This document shows, in pieces, positions 1-7,682 of a DNA stretch of 64,000 bases. Location: the NCBI GenBank assembly GCA_028866775.1, contig JAGWHK010000002.1:98264-162263 (forward strand). Reading direction: 5' to 3'. The notes under the pieces are model-generated. The model searched no databases, was not told where the DNA came from, and saw only the letters and a list, made by a program, of their open reading frames with translations. Positions within the stretch are counted from its first letter, which is position 1; every line of letters starts with the position of its first letter. The translations under genes and the position numbers were made by a program. This DNA comes from Microcaldota archaeon (GTDB lineage Archaea > Micrarchaeota > Micrarchaeia > Micrarchaeales > Micrarchaeaceae).

Positions 1-1
1 G

Positions 2-148
2 ATACTCGGGGAGTCCCTGCCCAGGATAGTTGACCAGGTGTTCATAATCACGCACGACTCCGCCCTCAAGAACATAGGAGGTGCTAGGGTCTACCAGCTT
101 GGGAGGGACAAGTCCAAGAACGAGCCCACCTCCCTACTTGAACTCTGA
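2..148 (+). CDS. Rad50-like SMC-family ATPase, C-terminal end (partial)
   Basis: The window opens inside a reading frame that ends with TGA at 146-148. The 48 visible residues read as the end of an ABC/SMC-type ATPase head: a hydrophobic strand followed by ITHD (H-loop, 'VFIITHDSALK'), then a basic-acidic tail. That layout fits the Rad50 C-terminus, which contributes to double-strand break processing with Mre11. The Walker A, coiled coil and signature motif lie outside the window, so the assignment rests on the H-loop region only. Another SMC-like ATPase is possible. Confidence 0.55.
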   Translation: MLGESLPRIVDQVFIITHDSALKNIGGARVYQLGRDKSKNEPTSLLEL

Positions 149-163
149 ACCGCAGGAGGATAT

Positions 164-173
164 CTTTATATAT
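164..173 (+). promoter_or_regulatory. TATA box (box A) of the gene at 196
   Basis: The element ctttatatat is centred about 26 nt before the ATG at 196. This places the transcription start at or next to the start codon, so the transcript is probably leaderless. The same spacing recurs at 8480, 15347, 18538 and 56200 in this window. Confidence 0.55.
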
Positions 174-195
174 CTAATGACTCGTAAGCTTCTCT

Positions 196-417
196 ATGGC
201 CAGCAAATTCAAATTGGACGCAAGGGAGGGGGAGACAAAGATGCCCAACCTTAGGACCAGCACTGATGGAACCCGCACGGCGAATGGGCACATACCAACC
301 CATTTGGAGATATATAGGAGGATGCTCGAGCAGAGGAACCAGAGGTTCAGCGCAATTGCGCGGCCTGCGGCCCAACTCAAGCTCTCTGAAAGGCCGAAGA
401 TAAGATCAAATCCCTGA
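196..417 (+). CDS. small basic hypothetical protein
   Basis: A 73-residue basic, hydrophilic protein with no membrane segment and no motif I recognise. Support for a real gene: a TATA box at leaderless distance from the ATG, a hairpin with a T-run directly at the stop codon, and a position that fits neatly between the Rad50-like end and the convergent ftsZ. The C-terminal half is rich in Arg, Lys and Gln. Function unknown; a nucleic-acid or ribosome associated role would be a guess. Confidence 0.5.
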   Translation: MASKFKLDAREGETKMPNLRTSTDGTRTANGHIPTHLEIYRRMLEQRNQRFSAIARPAAQLKLSERPKIRSNP

Positions 418-438
418 TCGGGCTTTGCCCTGATTTTA
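417..438 (+). terminator. hairpin plus T-run after the gene at 196
   Basis: The stop codon overlaps a short hairpin with GGGC/GCCC as core, loop TTT, flanked by ATC/GAT and followed by TTTTA. It lies between two convergent genes (196..417 and ftsZ), the expected place for a terminator. Confidence 0.45.
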
Positions 439-465
439 TGCTTGGACTAGCCGAGGCTTTGCGGG

Positions 466-1503
466 TTACATCTCTCCGAGGTCAAGGCTGTCCCTGGATT
501 CCTCCCTTGAGGAGCCTCCCAGTATCATCGGGCTCTTGACTCCTGTGAATATGCCCAGCACCTCGACCCTTCCGGCATAGGCAGGGTCTATCCTTGCGCC
601 CCATATCACGTTGGCGTTCGGCGCGGCCGACTCAGTGAGCCTTGTCGCTATCTGGTTCGCGTCTCCCAATGTCAGGTCCTCTCCGCCCTTTATTGCGAGC
701 ATTATTCCTGTCGTGCCGTCGTAGTCTACGTCAAGCAGCTTGTTCCTAAGGGTGCTCTTGACAACGTCGTCTATCCTGTTCGGTCCCTGCCCCTCTCCGA
801 CGCTTATCATCGCCAGCCCCTTGTTCGACATTATCGTCTTTATGTCAGCGAAATCAACGTTTATGAGCCCCGGCGAGCTTATCGATTCGGTGATTCCCTT
901 TACCGCCCTGACCGCCACCTCGTCAGCGATCTTGAAGGCCTGCTCCATGGCAACGTTCCTATAGACGTCGAAGAGCCTCTGGTTGTCTATCACTATCACG
1001 GTGTCGGCATAGCCCCTAAGCTCTTGGATCGCCTTCTGAGCGGTCTTGAGCCTGACCCTTTCCATCGCGAACGGATAGGTAACAACTCCGACCACAAGCG
1101 CGCCCTTCTCCTTCGCCGCCCTGGCTACTATTGGTGCAGCACCGCTTCCGGTTCCGCCGCCCATTCCTGCGGTCACGAAGAGGAGGTTGCAGTCGCCTAT
1201 CGCATTCTCTATGTCTGTCCTTGAATACTCGGCCGCCTTGGCCCCCATCTCTGGAAATCCTCCTGCCCCAAGACCCCTGGTCAACGGGCCCCCTATAAGG
1301 ACCCTCTTTATGGATGGATCGAGCGTGTTGAGGTGCTTGCCATCGGTGTTGACGGCGATCATGTTTGCCCCGTTTATCCCGCTCCTTGCCAGCCTCTGGA
1401 TCGTATTAGATCCTCCTCCGCCTACCCCGCATATAGCTATCCTAGCCTTGAACATATCCGCATCAGCAGGATTGTAGCTCAGAGCGCTATCAACCAGATC
1501 CAT
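466..1503 (-). CDS. ftsZ: cell division protein FtsZ
   Basis: Tubulin-like GTPase that polymerises into the division ring. The N-terminal nucleotide-binding fold shows GVGGGGSNT, then the tubulin signature GGGTGSG, and further on the NVDFADIKT T7-loop region with the catalytic aspartate. At about 345 residues it has the full core but almost no C-terminal linker. I chose the ATG at 1503 (MDLVDSAL) over a more upstream start because a TATA-like element (cttataaat, about 1536-1544) lies about 35 nt before it and the extra 18 codons would run into the promoter. It stands alone, convergent with the small gene at 196. No SepF gene is visible nearby. Confidence 0.95.
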   Translation of the reverse strand: MDLVDSALSYNPADADMFKARIAICGVGGGGSNTIQRLARSGINGANMIAVNTDGKHLNTLDPSIKRVLIGGPLTRGLGAGGFPEMGAKAAEYSRTDIENAIGDCNLLFVTAGMGGGTGSGAAPIVARAAKEKGALVVGVVTYPFAMERVRLKTAQKAIQELRGYADTVIVIDNQRLFDVYRNVAMEQAFKIADEVAVRAVKGITESISSPGLINVDFADIKTIMSNKGLAMISVGEGQGPNRIDDVVKSTLRNKLLDVDYDGTTGIMLAIKGGEDLTLGDANQIATRLTESAAPNANVIWGARIDPAYAGRVEVLGIFTGVKSPMILGGSSREESRDSLDLGEM

Positions 1504-1576
1504 GCCATCAACCTCGCTGCCATATCTCAGCCCTAATTTATAAGCTTTTAGTACCAACGCTTTACGCTATTTGCGT

Positions 1577-1831
1577 CTAGTTCCTGCTCCAGTCTTGTGG
1601 GCTTGTTATCACGTTCTTGTCCTTCCTTAGTAGATCCTTTAGCGCCTTGCCCAACTTCACCGCTCCGAGACCGGTAAGCGCCACCCCCACCACGAGATCG
1701 GCGCAGCCCATCGCACCTTCCGGATAGGTCATCCCCTTCTGCGGCAAGCCCGCATAGGCCATGAACCCGCCAACTCCGACAGTGGCCAATCCGATGCCTG
1801 CGCTGACCAGTTTCTTTCCTTTCGCACCCAT
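1577..1831 (-). CDS. small two-helix membrane protein
   Basis: An 84-residue protein starting MGAKGKKLVSAG. Two glycine- and alanine-rich hydrophobic segments (roughly residues 8-28 and 43-62) are followed by a charged tail. The start at 1831 is preferred because a TATA element (ttttatatat, about 1861-1870) sits about 35 nt upstream. An overlapping frame encodes an Arg/Gly-rich peptide without this pattern and is a shadow. It is divergent from L10e, and the intergenic region holds overlapping inverted repeats. Function unknown. Confidence 0.6.
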   Translation of the reverse strand: MGAKGKKLVSAGIGLATVGVGGFMAYAGLPQKGMTYPEGAMGCADLVVGVALTGLGAVKLGKALKDLLRKDKNVITSPQDWSRN

Positions 1832-1871
1832 GCAATCACCCAGCATCTGTCCACATTTCAGATATATAAAA

Positions 1872-1907
1872 GGTATGGCGCACTTCCATACCGCTGTCTT
1901 ATGGAAG
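1872..1907. promoter_or_regulatory. overlapping inverted repeats between divergent TATA boxes
   Basis: GGTATGG (1872-1878) pairs with CCATACC (1886-1892), and CTTCCAT (1883-1889) pairs with ATGGAAG (1901-1907). The two pairings share bases, so as RNA they would be mutually exclusive; as DNA they form three half-sites between the TATA box of the small membrane protein and that of L10e (1911-1920). This arrangement looks like an operator. No regulator is identified. Confidence 0.45.
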
Positions 1908-1971
1908 GTATTTTATATCTTGTTTTTCCTAATCCTTGTGCCGGTTTTTCCGGATTTTGTTTGTGATAGCG

Positions 1972-2490
1972 ATGGCAAGAATCAGGCCAGCGAGAACGAT
2001 GAGGACGCCCAACTCAATGGCGTGGGCCAGGTACTCCCTGAAGAAGCCCAAGAAGAACTACGTCAGGGCGATGCCGAGGACGAGCCTCATAGTCTTCAAC
2101 ATGGGCAACGCGAAGGGCCACTACGACCTCGAGCTTACCCTCAGGCCAGAGCAGCCTATACAGCTGAGGTCGAACGCGCTCGAGGCTGCCAGGCAGGTTG
2201 CCAACAAGCACCTCGAGAGGGAGATCGCAAACGAGTACATGTTCAAGGTATTAGTCTATCCGCACAACGTGATAAGGGAGCACAAGATGGCAACCGGTGC
2301 CGGTGCTGACCGTATCTCAAGGGGAATGAGCCAGGCGTTCGGACGCCCGGTCTCTGTCGCCGCGAGGTTGCGCGAGGGCCAGCCGATCTTTGTGATAAGG
2401 ACGGCAAAGGCCAACAGGCCTGTCGCGGTGGAGGCCTTTAGGAGGGCTGCCTCCAAGCTTTCAGGCACGTACAAGATAAGGGCATCCTGA
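1972..2490 (+). CDS. rpl10e: ribosomal protein L10e / uL16
   Basis: Large-subunit ribosomal protein that sits near the A site and helps tRNA accommodation. The 172 residues begin MARIRPARTMR and contain the family's GAGADRIS loop and an FRRAASKL helix near the C-terminus. Length fits the archaeal L10e family. The ATG at 1972 is chosen over a start 36 nt upstream because the extra residues are not family-like. With the TATA box at 1911-1920 the leader would be about 30 nt. dph2 follows after a 27-nt gap, so the two may be co-transcribed. Confidence 0.95.
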   Translation: MARIRPARTMRTPNSMAWARYSLKKPKKNYVRAMPRTSLIVFNMGNAKGHYDLELTLRPEQPIQLRSNALEAARQVANKHLEREIANEYMFKVLVYPHNVIREHKMATGAGADRISRGMSQAFGRPVSVAARLREGQPIFVIRTAKANRPVAVEAFRRAASKLSGTYKIRAS

Positions 2491-2517
2491 TTTCTGCTTA
2501 TTTTGGTTGATGATCCG

Positions 2518-3456
2518 ATGCGGATTTTGCTGCAGTTCCCGGAAGGGCTAAAGCAGAAGGCGCTGGAGCATGCAAGCATGCTTGAGGCGCAGGGAAACGA
2601 GGTCTTCATATCTGCCTCGCCGACCTTCGGGGCATGCGACCTTGCGCTCGACGAGGCAAAGAACATAAAGGCAGACAAGCTGGTCCACTTCGGACATGGG
2701 GAGTTCCACAAGGTCGACTTCAACGTTGAGTACATTCCTTATGAGATGACCGCCAAGCTGGACATACTCAAGGATACGCTTCCGCTCCTTGAGAATTACA
2801 GGAAGATAGGCATCGTGACCACGATACAGCACATACACCAGCTGGGCGACCTGAAGCGTTTCTACGAATCTGCGGGAAAGGAGGTCCTGATAGGGAAGCC
2901 CTACGGGTTCGCGAAGGAGAGGGGGCAGATACTAGGCTGCGACATAGGCAGCGCCTCCACAATAGACCGGGAGGTCGACGCCTTCGTCTACTTTGGCGGT
3001 GGGATATTCCACCCGCTCGGCGCCGTGATGGCGACCACCAAGCCCTTCGTGGTGGCAGAACCCTTCACCCGCAAGGTGGAGAGGATGGACAGCTACAGGG
3101 ATAGGGTAAGGGGGCAGAGCCGCGGAAAGGTGCTCGGCTCGCTCAACGCAAAAAGGTTCGCGATAATGGCCAGCACGAAGAACGGGCAGCACAACATGGA
3201 ACTGGCCAAGCTGCTTAAGGCCAAGATAGAGAAGGCCGGCCTTGAGGCCGGCATAATAGTCGCCAACAGCTTTGACTTCGAGTCGCTTGACAATATGCTC
3301 GAGTTCGACGCCTTCGTCAACACCGCCTGCCCTAGGATCGCTGTCGATGACCCGAAGAGGATAAGGAAACCCCTCCTCAGCGCAAACGAGCTGATGGAGG
3401 TTCTCAGGCTTAAGGCTGAAACAAGGGCTGGCGGACTGCACGATTCAGGTAGATGA
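2518..3456 (+). CDS. dph2: diphthamide biosynthesis enzyme Dph2
   Basis: Non-classical radical SAM enzyme that transfers the 3-amino-3-carboxypropyl group of S-adenosylmethionine to the target histidine of elongation factor aEF2, the first step of diphthamide synthesis. Three cysteines in family positions are visible: FGACD, ILGCDIGS and NTACPRIA. These hold the 4Fe-4S cluster. The ATG at 2518 has GGTTGATGAT just upstream as ribosome binding site; a TTG at 2503 is possible. It follows L10e closely, so translation genes are grouped. The 3' end overlaps the convergent Yip1-pilin gene by 12 nt. Confidence 0.9.
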   Translation: MRILLQFPEGLKQKALEHASMLEAQGNEVFISASPTFGACDLALDEAKNIKADKLVHFGHGEFHKVDFNVEYIPYEMTAKLDILKDTLPLLENYRKIGIVTTIQHIHQLGDLKRFYESAGKEVLIGKPYGFAKERGQILGCDIGSASTIDREVDAFVYFGGGIFHPLGAVMATTKPFVVAEPFTRKVERMDSYRDRVRGQSRGKVLGSLNAKRFAIMASTKNGQHNMELAKLLKAKIEKAGLEAGIIVANSFDFESLDNMLEFDAFVNTACPRIAVDDPKRIRKPLLSANELMEVLRLKAETRAGGLHDSGR

Positions 3457-4479
3457 GGCTACGCTCATCGTTGCCGCCTTGACGAACTGCAGGGTCCCTC
3501 CTGGCGTCGTCGCGTATGCTATGTAGATGAATCCGGTGAAGGAGGAGCCCAGGGGGCTAAGCATTCCCAATGTCGGTCCTGAAGCGGGATAGCACTGTAT
3601 GCTAGTAAGCATGGTCTGGGAACCTATGCCGAGTGATGTCGTGGAGGCCAGCGATGCCGATTCAGGGCTGCCCACTGTGCTGCCGTAGGCCGTAATCTGG
3701 TTGTATAGCAGATTCTGGGGTGCGGTTGCGTTGGCCGAGGATACGCACGCGACAGAAACATTGTACATGGTATATCCGGTTCCCTGTCCAAACTCGACTG
3801 TCAGGTGGCCGTTCTGGTTTATGGAGGGATTGGTGCACGAGAACCCGGGCTGCCCTATGCATGCGGAGAGGGTTCTTGGGCCAGCTGTGTTAAATAGGTT
3901 TAGGGAGAATAGCGCCACTATCACCACGATGATTATGAGCGGTATCGCTGCAACCACTTGGGTCAGGAAGACCCTTAGCTTGGTCGTGCTGTTCTGGTTC
4001 GCAAGGGCGAAAAGGGATATTATGAATGCCCAGAGCGCTATTACCAGGCTGAACAGGGAGAGCAGGCCCGCGGCCCCAAGGGAGATTGCTCCGGTCGCAA
4101 GAACCGTGAGTAGCATGGTGAGCCAGAAAAGCACTACCGATGGCATGTATGTGTATACCGTTGCCGTGAACGTGTTGCTGTAGTTGCCCTTGAAGGTCTT
4201 CAGGATGATCTTGCCGAAGAGGTGCAGGTAGGCCGACCCTGCGAAGAACGCTATTGGGGCCTCCACCCAGAGCCCCACCAGTGCCAGTACGAAGTTTATT
4301 ACGCCGTAGCCGCTTGATGCCAGGCCGATCGCGCCTATGATGATCGCGATTATCGCGGGTATTACAGTTACCTTGTAGTAGAATGCTACCATTTCGCCGA
4401 TGCTCTTGCTTTCCTTTGTCTCGCTTCCCGGCTTCAGCATTATGCCGAACGCCTTCTTCAGCTCGTCAATGAAGATCAT
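3445..4479 (-). CDS. Yip1-family membrane domain fused to a pilin-like C-terminal domain
   Basis: A 344-residue polytopic protein. Residues 1-165 carry an N-terminal amphipathic stretch (IDELKKAFGIMLKP) and about four membrane helices typical of archaeal Yip1 proteins. From the last helix (about residue 168) to the end, the sequence aligns with the neighbouring pilin at 4619-5194: both have ALFSLN, then CIGQPG(F/Y)SCT, a strand ending in GQGTG, and a (T/S)xYNV strand. The pilin's N-terminal helix is thus replaced by the last Yip1 helix, so the pilin-type domain is held permanently in the membrane. It has no class III signal peptide of its own. A TATA-like element (acttaaata) lies about 40 nt before the ATG. 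Confidence 0.75.
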   Translation of the reverse strand: MIFIDELKKAFGIMLKPGSETKESKSIGEMVAFYYKVTVIPAIIAIIIGAIGLASSGYGVINFVLALVGLWVEAPIAFFAGSAYLHLFGKIILKTFKGNYSNTFTATVYTYMPSVVLFWLTMLLTVLATGAISLGAAGLLSLFSLVIALWAFIISLFALANQNSTTKLRVFLTQVVAAIPLIIIVVIVALFSLNLFNTAGPRTLSACIGQPGFSCTNPSINQNGHLTVEFGQGTGYTMYNVSVACVSSANATAPQNLLYNQITAYGSTVGSPESASLASTTSLGIGSQTMLTSIQCYPASGPTLGMLSPLGSSFTGFIYIAYATTPGGTLQFVKAATMSVASST

Positions 4480-4571
4480 CCAACCATTCCGCTTGATTCG
4501 TGGGATGCCAATGTATTTAAGTTTATCATGGGTGCTGGGTCAGGTTGGATAGTACAGGGCCATAGCTGGGA

Positions 4572-4606
4572 TGAAAATTAAAAAGAAGGAAAAGAAAGAA
4601 AAAGAA
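4572..4606 (-). terminator. T-rich terminator of the pilin gene
   Basis: Read on the minus strand this is an almost pure T/C tract with several runs of four or more T, beginning about 13 nt after the pilin stop codon. Archaeal RNA polymerase terminates on such tracts without a hairpin. Confidence 0.55.
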
Positions 4607-4618
4607 AAGTCGCCCTCA

Positions 4619-5194
4619 TTATGAGGACGACGCCGTTGTGAAGGTTGCTACCCTCGCGAAGAGTGGTGTTCCACCGGTTGTAGAGCTGGTGGAGTACGCA
4701 ATCCAGATTGTTCCACTGTACGATGTGCCTATCGGGCTCAGTGGTCCTGGGCTCCCAGTTCCGGTGTACGGACCTCCACATCCAAGGCCGCTTATTGTGA
4801 GCTGTCCTGTGGATATGAGGCTGTTGCTAGCTGCTACTGTGGTCGAGTATTGTGCCGCCTGCACTACTCCGGCGCTTGTTATTGCATTGAATGGGTATGT
4901 GGCGCTGTTAGGAGTGAACACTGCATTTGAGGTTGCCGTGCATGCAAACGCAACGTTGTAGAGCGTTGAGCCGGTGCCCTGGCCTAGAGTGAACGTCAGT
5001 ACGCCCTGTTGTGTAATTGTTGCCGAAGTGCAAGAGTATCCCGGCTGGCCTATGCATGAGTTGCCGAGGCTCGGGTGGAAGACGTTCAACGAGAACAGTG
5101 CCGCGAGAACGACAGCGATTATCAGGATCGCCCAACCGTATGTCATTAGGTACTCCATAGCGCTTTGCGCTCTGGATTTTCTATTTCCATTCAT
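4619..5194 (-). CDS. type IV pilin-like protein with class III signal peptide
   Basis: A 191-residue secreted subunit. The N-terminus RKSRAQSAMEYLMTYGWAIL is the classic archaeal prepilin signature: a basic leader, a cleavage site before Q, and QSAMEYL followed by a 20-residue hydrophobic helix. EppA/FlaK-type peptidases process such proteins. The rest is a Thr/Ser-rich beta domain with a paired CIGQPGYSC cysteine motif. GGTGA lies before the ATG and a TATA box (cttttaaatc, about 5234-5243) upstream. Its C-terminal domain is paralogous to that of the gene at 3445-4479. It is a likely surface fibre component or pseudopilin. Confidence 0.85.
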   Translation of the reverse strand: MNGNRKSRAQSAMEYLMTYGWAILIIAVVLAALFSLNVFHPSLGNSCIGQPGYSCTSATITQQGVLTFTLGQGTGSTLYNVAFACTATSNAVFTPNSATYPFNAITSAGVVQAAQYSTTVAASNSLISTGQLTISGLGCGGPYTGTGSPGPLSPIGTSYSGTIWIAYSTSSTTGGTPLFARVATFTTASSS

Positions 5195-5319
5195 GGAACT
5201 TCACCATTTCTGTAGTTTATACTATGGTAAGATTTAAAAGGCTTCCTGACGGAGAGGGGCAAAAGTGTTTGTGTTGGTGTATCTTATAGTTTCTCGTTTC
5301 ATTAGTCTTTGGGGATGGT

Positions 5320-5826
5320 TTGGTAACCTTGGAAATCAAGGGAAAGTCGGTCTCTATTAGGCCGGTGTCTATCAGCGACTCAACAGACATATTTGAAGGG
5401 CTCAGGGAGGGAGGGCTCTCGGCGGCCGTACCCGGATCCGATGGGGTTAAGACCTTGGACGCGGCGAAAGCCATGGTCAAGGGGCTTATTGATAGGGCTG
5501 CTTTGGGGGCAGAGTTCCATTTCGCGGTCTGCCTGAATGGTAGGGACACGAAGGTCATAGGCATGTGCGCCCTATACGAATTTGGCGGGCTTGACCGCAG
5601 CTGCAGGATAGGGTACTGGATAAGCAGGCCCTACAGGGGTCGCGGGTATGGAAGGGAGGCGGTTTCGCTTCTTTCCAAGATTGCGTTCGAGAGGTTGGGG
5701 ATTTCCAGGTTGAGGGCTTCATCATACTCATCCAATGAATCGTCCATAAGATTGCTGCATTCGCTTGGCTTCATCGATGAGGAACAGACCGGCAATGAAT
5801 CCCACTTTTCTCTTTCGAAGAGCTGA
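5320..5826 (+). CDS. GNAT-family N-acetyltransferase (RimJ/RimL-like)
   Basis: A 168-residue acetyltransferase that would use acetyl-CoA. The acetyl-CoA binding signature is clear as RPYRGRGYGREA (R/Q-x-x-G-x-G/A), with the upstream GYWI strand and a C-terminal NESSIRLLHSLGF helix-strand typical of the RimJ/RimL branch that acetylates protein N-termini or small amines. The start is a TTG at 5320 with GGGGATGG immediately upstream. Substrate unknown. It is a single gene with its own spacing. Confidence 0.85.
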   Translation: MVTLEIKGKSVSIRPVSISDSTDIFEGLREGGLSAAVPGSDGVKTLDAAKAMVKGLIDRAALGAEFHFAVCLNGRDTKVIGMCALYEFGGLDRSCRIGYWISRPYRGRGYGREAVSLLSKIAFERLGISRLRASSYSSNESSIRLLHSLGFIDEEQTGNESHFSLSKS

Positions 5827-5876
5827 ACCGGGGCTCTCATTTTATATACTTATAAGGACCAATCAGTTGGGGTCTC

Positions 5877-6530
5877 ATGATAAGGAACTACTTGTACGCA
5901 GGTGTCGTACTCATAGTAGTAGCGATCGTGATATTCTATCTGGTGGCAAGTTACATAACCGCTGGCACGCCAACAATGATTACGAACCTTACTGTGCAGA
6001 GGGGCGGCATGCAGGATGTGAGGCAGCTCGTCAACTCGTCTGGTATATCCATACTCTTCGTTTTCACTGACACGCCAACCAACATATACTTCCTGAACCA
6101 GTCTGTCTTCGAGGGACTATCGTCCTACCTTGCCGGCAACTCGCTCAGGAGCGCGTATGCATATGTTTCGGCGCACGACCAGAATGCTTCTGACGTGTTC
6201 AAGAACAACTCAACAGCGGTTAAGGAGTTAAGCCATTACTCCAACGGCACCTCATCGAACTATTACGTTTATGCTGTGGTTGACAGCACTCCGGGAAGCG
6301 AGTCCTACAACACGATTGTCAATGCCAGCGTAGTCTACAAGTCGTACAGCTACAGCGACTGGGTGAACCACTCAGGAGAGGCGCTTGCCGCCATTATTGC
6401 GCTTATAGTTGGTGTAGCCCTGCTGATCTATGGTGTGGTCAAGAAGCCTCCCGAAGTCCCTGCTACTGCGACACCTGTAGCTGAAGCGCCTGCGGAGGCG
6501 GCCAAACCCAAGAGGAGGAGAAAGAGATGA
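5877..6530 (+). CDS. bitopic surface-exposed membrane protein, coupled to an HTH regulator
   Basis: 217 residues: an N-terminal membrane helix (about 7-28), an extracytoplasmic domain of about 135 residues with many NxS/T sequons, a second helix (about 166-187), and a short tail rich in Pro, Ala, Lys and Arg ending KPKRRRKR. Two TATA-like elements lie 25 and 33 nt before the ATG. The stop codon overlaps the start of the HTH gene (ATGA), so the two are translationally coupled. Function unknown. A membrane sensor partner for the regulator is an inference from the coupling only. Confidence 0.75.
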   Translation: MIRNYLYAGVVLIVVAIVIFYLVASYITAGTPTMITNLTVQRGGMQDVRQLVNSSGISILFVFTDTPTNIYFLNQSVFEGLSSYLAGNSLRSAYAYVSAHDQNASDVFKNNSTAVKELSHYSNGTSSNYYVYAVVDSTPGSESYNTIVNASVVYKSYSYSDWVNHSGEALAAIIALIVGVALLIYGVVKKPPEVPATATPVAEAPAEAAKPKRRRKR

Positions 6531-7219
6531 ACGAGCTTATGGAGAGGATTGCAGGCGAGATTACCTTATCGGAGAGCCCGGGCAGCGCAATGAAGAAGTG
6601 GCGCGAGCTCTTCGGGATAACGCAGATGGACCTCGCCAAGCAGATAAAGATATCCACCTCTACTGTCAGCGACTACGAGAGCAACAGGAGGATGAGCCCT
6701 GGAGTGGGCGTCATACGGAGATTCGTCGAGGCTCTCTTTGAGATTGACAGGGAAAGAGGAGGCACGGTGGTCAGCGGGCTTGCGAGGCTCTCACCAAAGA
6801 ACGAAGAGAAGGATCCATATTACAAGATCCACGACTTCGCAGCCCCAATAAGCGGCGGTGACTTCAACAGGATAATAGAGGGGAAGGTTGTGGCCAACGC
6901 CAGCTACCTGGACTCGGTCAAGCTCTTCGGCTACACCAAGCTCGACAGCCTGAGGGTCATACTGGAGATATCCCCGAGCGAGTACCCCAAGCTCTTCGGC
7001 TCGACCACAGAGAGGGCCTTCATATTCGAGAAGGTCTCAACCGGAAGGTCACCCCTGGTGGTGGTGAGGGTAGCCCCGATCAAGCCCAAGATAATAGTGC
7101 TCCACAACGTTCCTACGATCGACAAGCTGGCGGTCAAGATCGCCCAGGTGGAGAAGATCCCGCTCATAACCACCAAGCTAGACATAGACAAGCTCTATGA
7201 CAGGCTGAGCAGGATATGA
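6527..7219 (+). CDS. HTH (Xre/Cro-type) archaeal transcriptional regulator
   Basis: 230 residues. Residues 22-75 form a helix-turn-helix of the Xre type (WRELFGITQMDLAKQIKIS, then STVSDYES). The C-terminal part (about 100-230) is a mixed alpha/beta domain as in the archaeal 'predicted transcriptional regulator' group with an HTH plus an uncharacterised domain (COG1709-like). Start overlaps the previous gene by 4 nt. No dimer-specific ligand residues can be named. Likely controls its own operon or a membrane-linked response. Confidence 0.8.
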   Translation: MNELMERIAGEITLSESPGSAMKKWRELFGITQMDLAKQIKISTSTVSDYESNRRMSPGVGVIRRFVEALFEIDRERGGTVVSGLARLSPKNEEKDPYYKIHDFAAPISGGDFNRIIEGKVVANASYLDSVKLFGYTKLDSLRVILEISPSEYPKLFGSTTERAFIFEKVSTGRSPLVVVRVAPIKPKIIVLHNVPTIDKLAVKIAQVEKIPLITTKLDIDKLYDRLSRI

Positions 7220-7252
7220 AACCTTGTTAAACTGCGCTTAGTAGTTGGTTTA

Positions 7253-7681
7253 TCAGGATCTCTTGAGGTGAGATAACCCTTTTGCCTTGAAGTGGTCGCT
7301 TGGTTTCCACCTAGGATTTGATAGCACGAACAAATTCACCCCAGATATGGAAGAAACGGCGTGGACCGTTCCGGGATATATGATTACCATGCTGTTTGGT
7401 TTTATCTCAAATTCGCTACTGCCCACTTTGAGTTTTGCGCTGCCCTCTGTTACGAAATAATATTCGGTGGTCTTTTTATGGAGGTGCGACTCCGAATCGT
7501 GTATCTGTGCAAACGCAATACCGAGGTCTTTGCCATTGGGTTTTATGACCCCGAGAGCACGGTTGAATTCAAAAACAATTTCACCCTTGTTCCTTATGAT
7601 TGCACCGATATTCCTACTTATAGAATCGGCAGGATTGGAGACTGCCCAAAGCATTTTCTCTTTGCCCATTGATTTCGTCAT
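7253..7681 (-). CDS. small cupin-domain protein
   Basis: 142 residues starting MTKSMGKEKM. The cupin barrel shows the two usual motifs in weakened form: HLHKKTTEYYFVTEGSAKL and a second strand pair with YPGTVHAVSS. Residues His, His, Glu and the later His could bind a metal. The ATG at 7681 is chosen because it lies 1 nt after the stop of the upstream flavin reductase; a longer reading frame would run into that gene. An operon with the reductase suggests redox or sugar-related metabolism, but the substrate is unknown. Confidence 0.75.
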   Translation of the reverse strand: MTKSMGKEKMLWAVSNPADSISRNIGAIIRNKGEIVFEFNRALGVIKPNGKDLGIAFAQIHDSESHLHKKTTEYYFVTEGSAKLKVGSSEFEIKPNSMVIIYPGTVHAVSSISGVNLFVLSNPRWKPSDHFKAKGLSHLKRS

Positions 7682-7682
7682 A

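Noticed and set aside
1548-1835. A 95-codon minus-strand frame overlapping the small two-helix membrane protein
   Set aside because: Arg/Gly/Ser-rich without hydrophobic segments; the frame giving two membrane helices is the better one.
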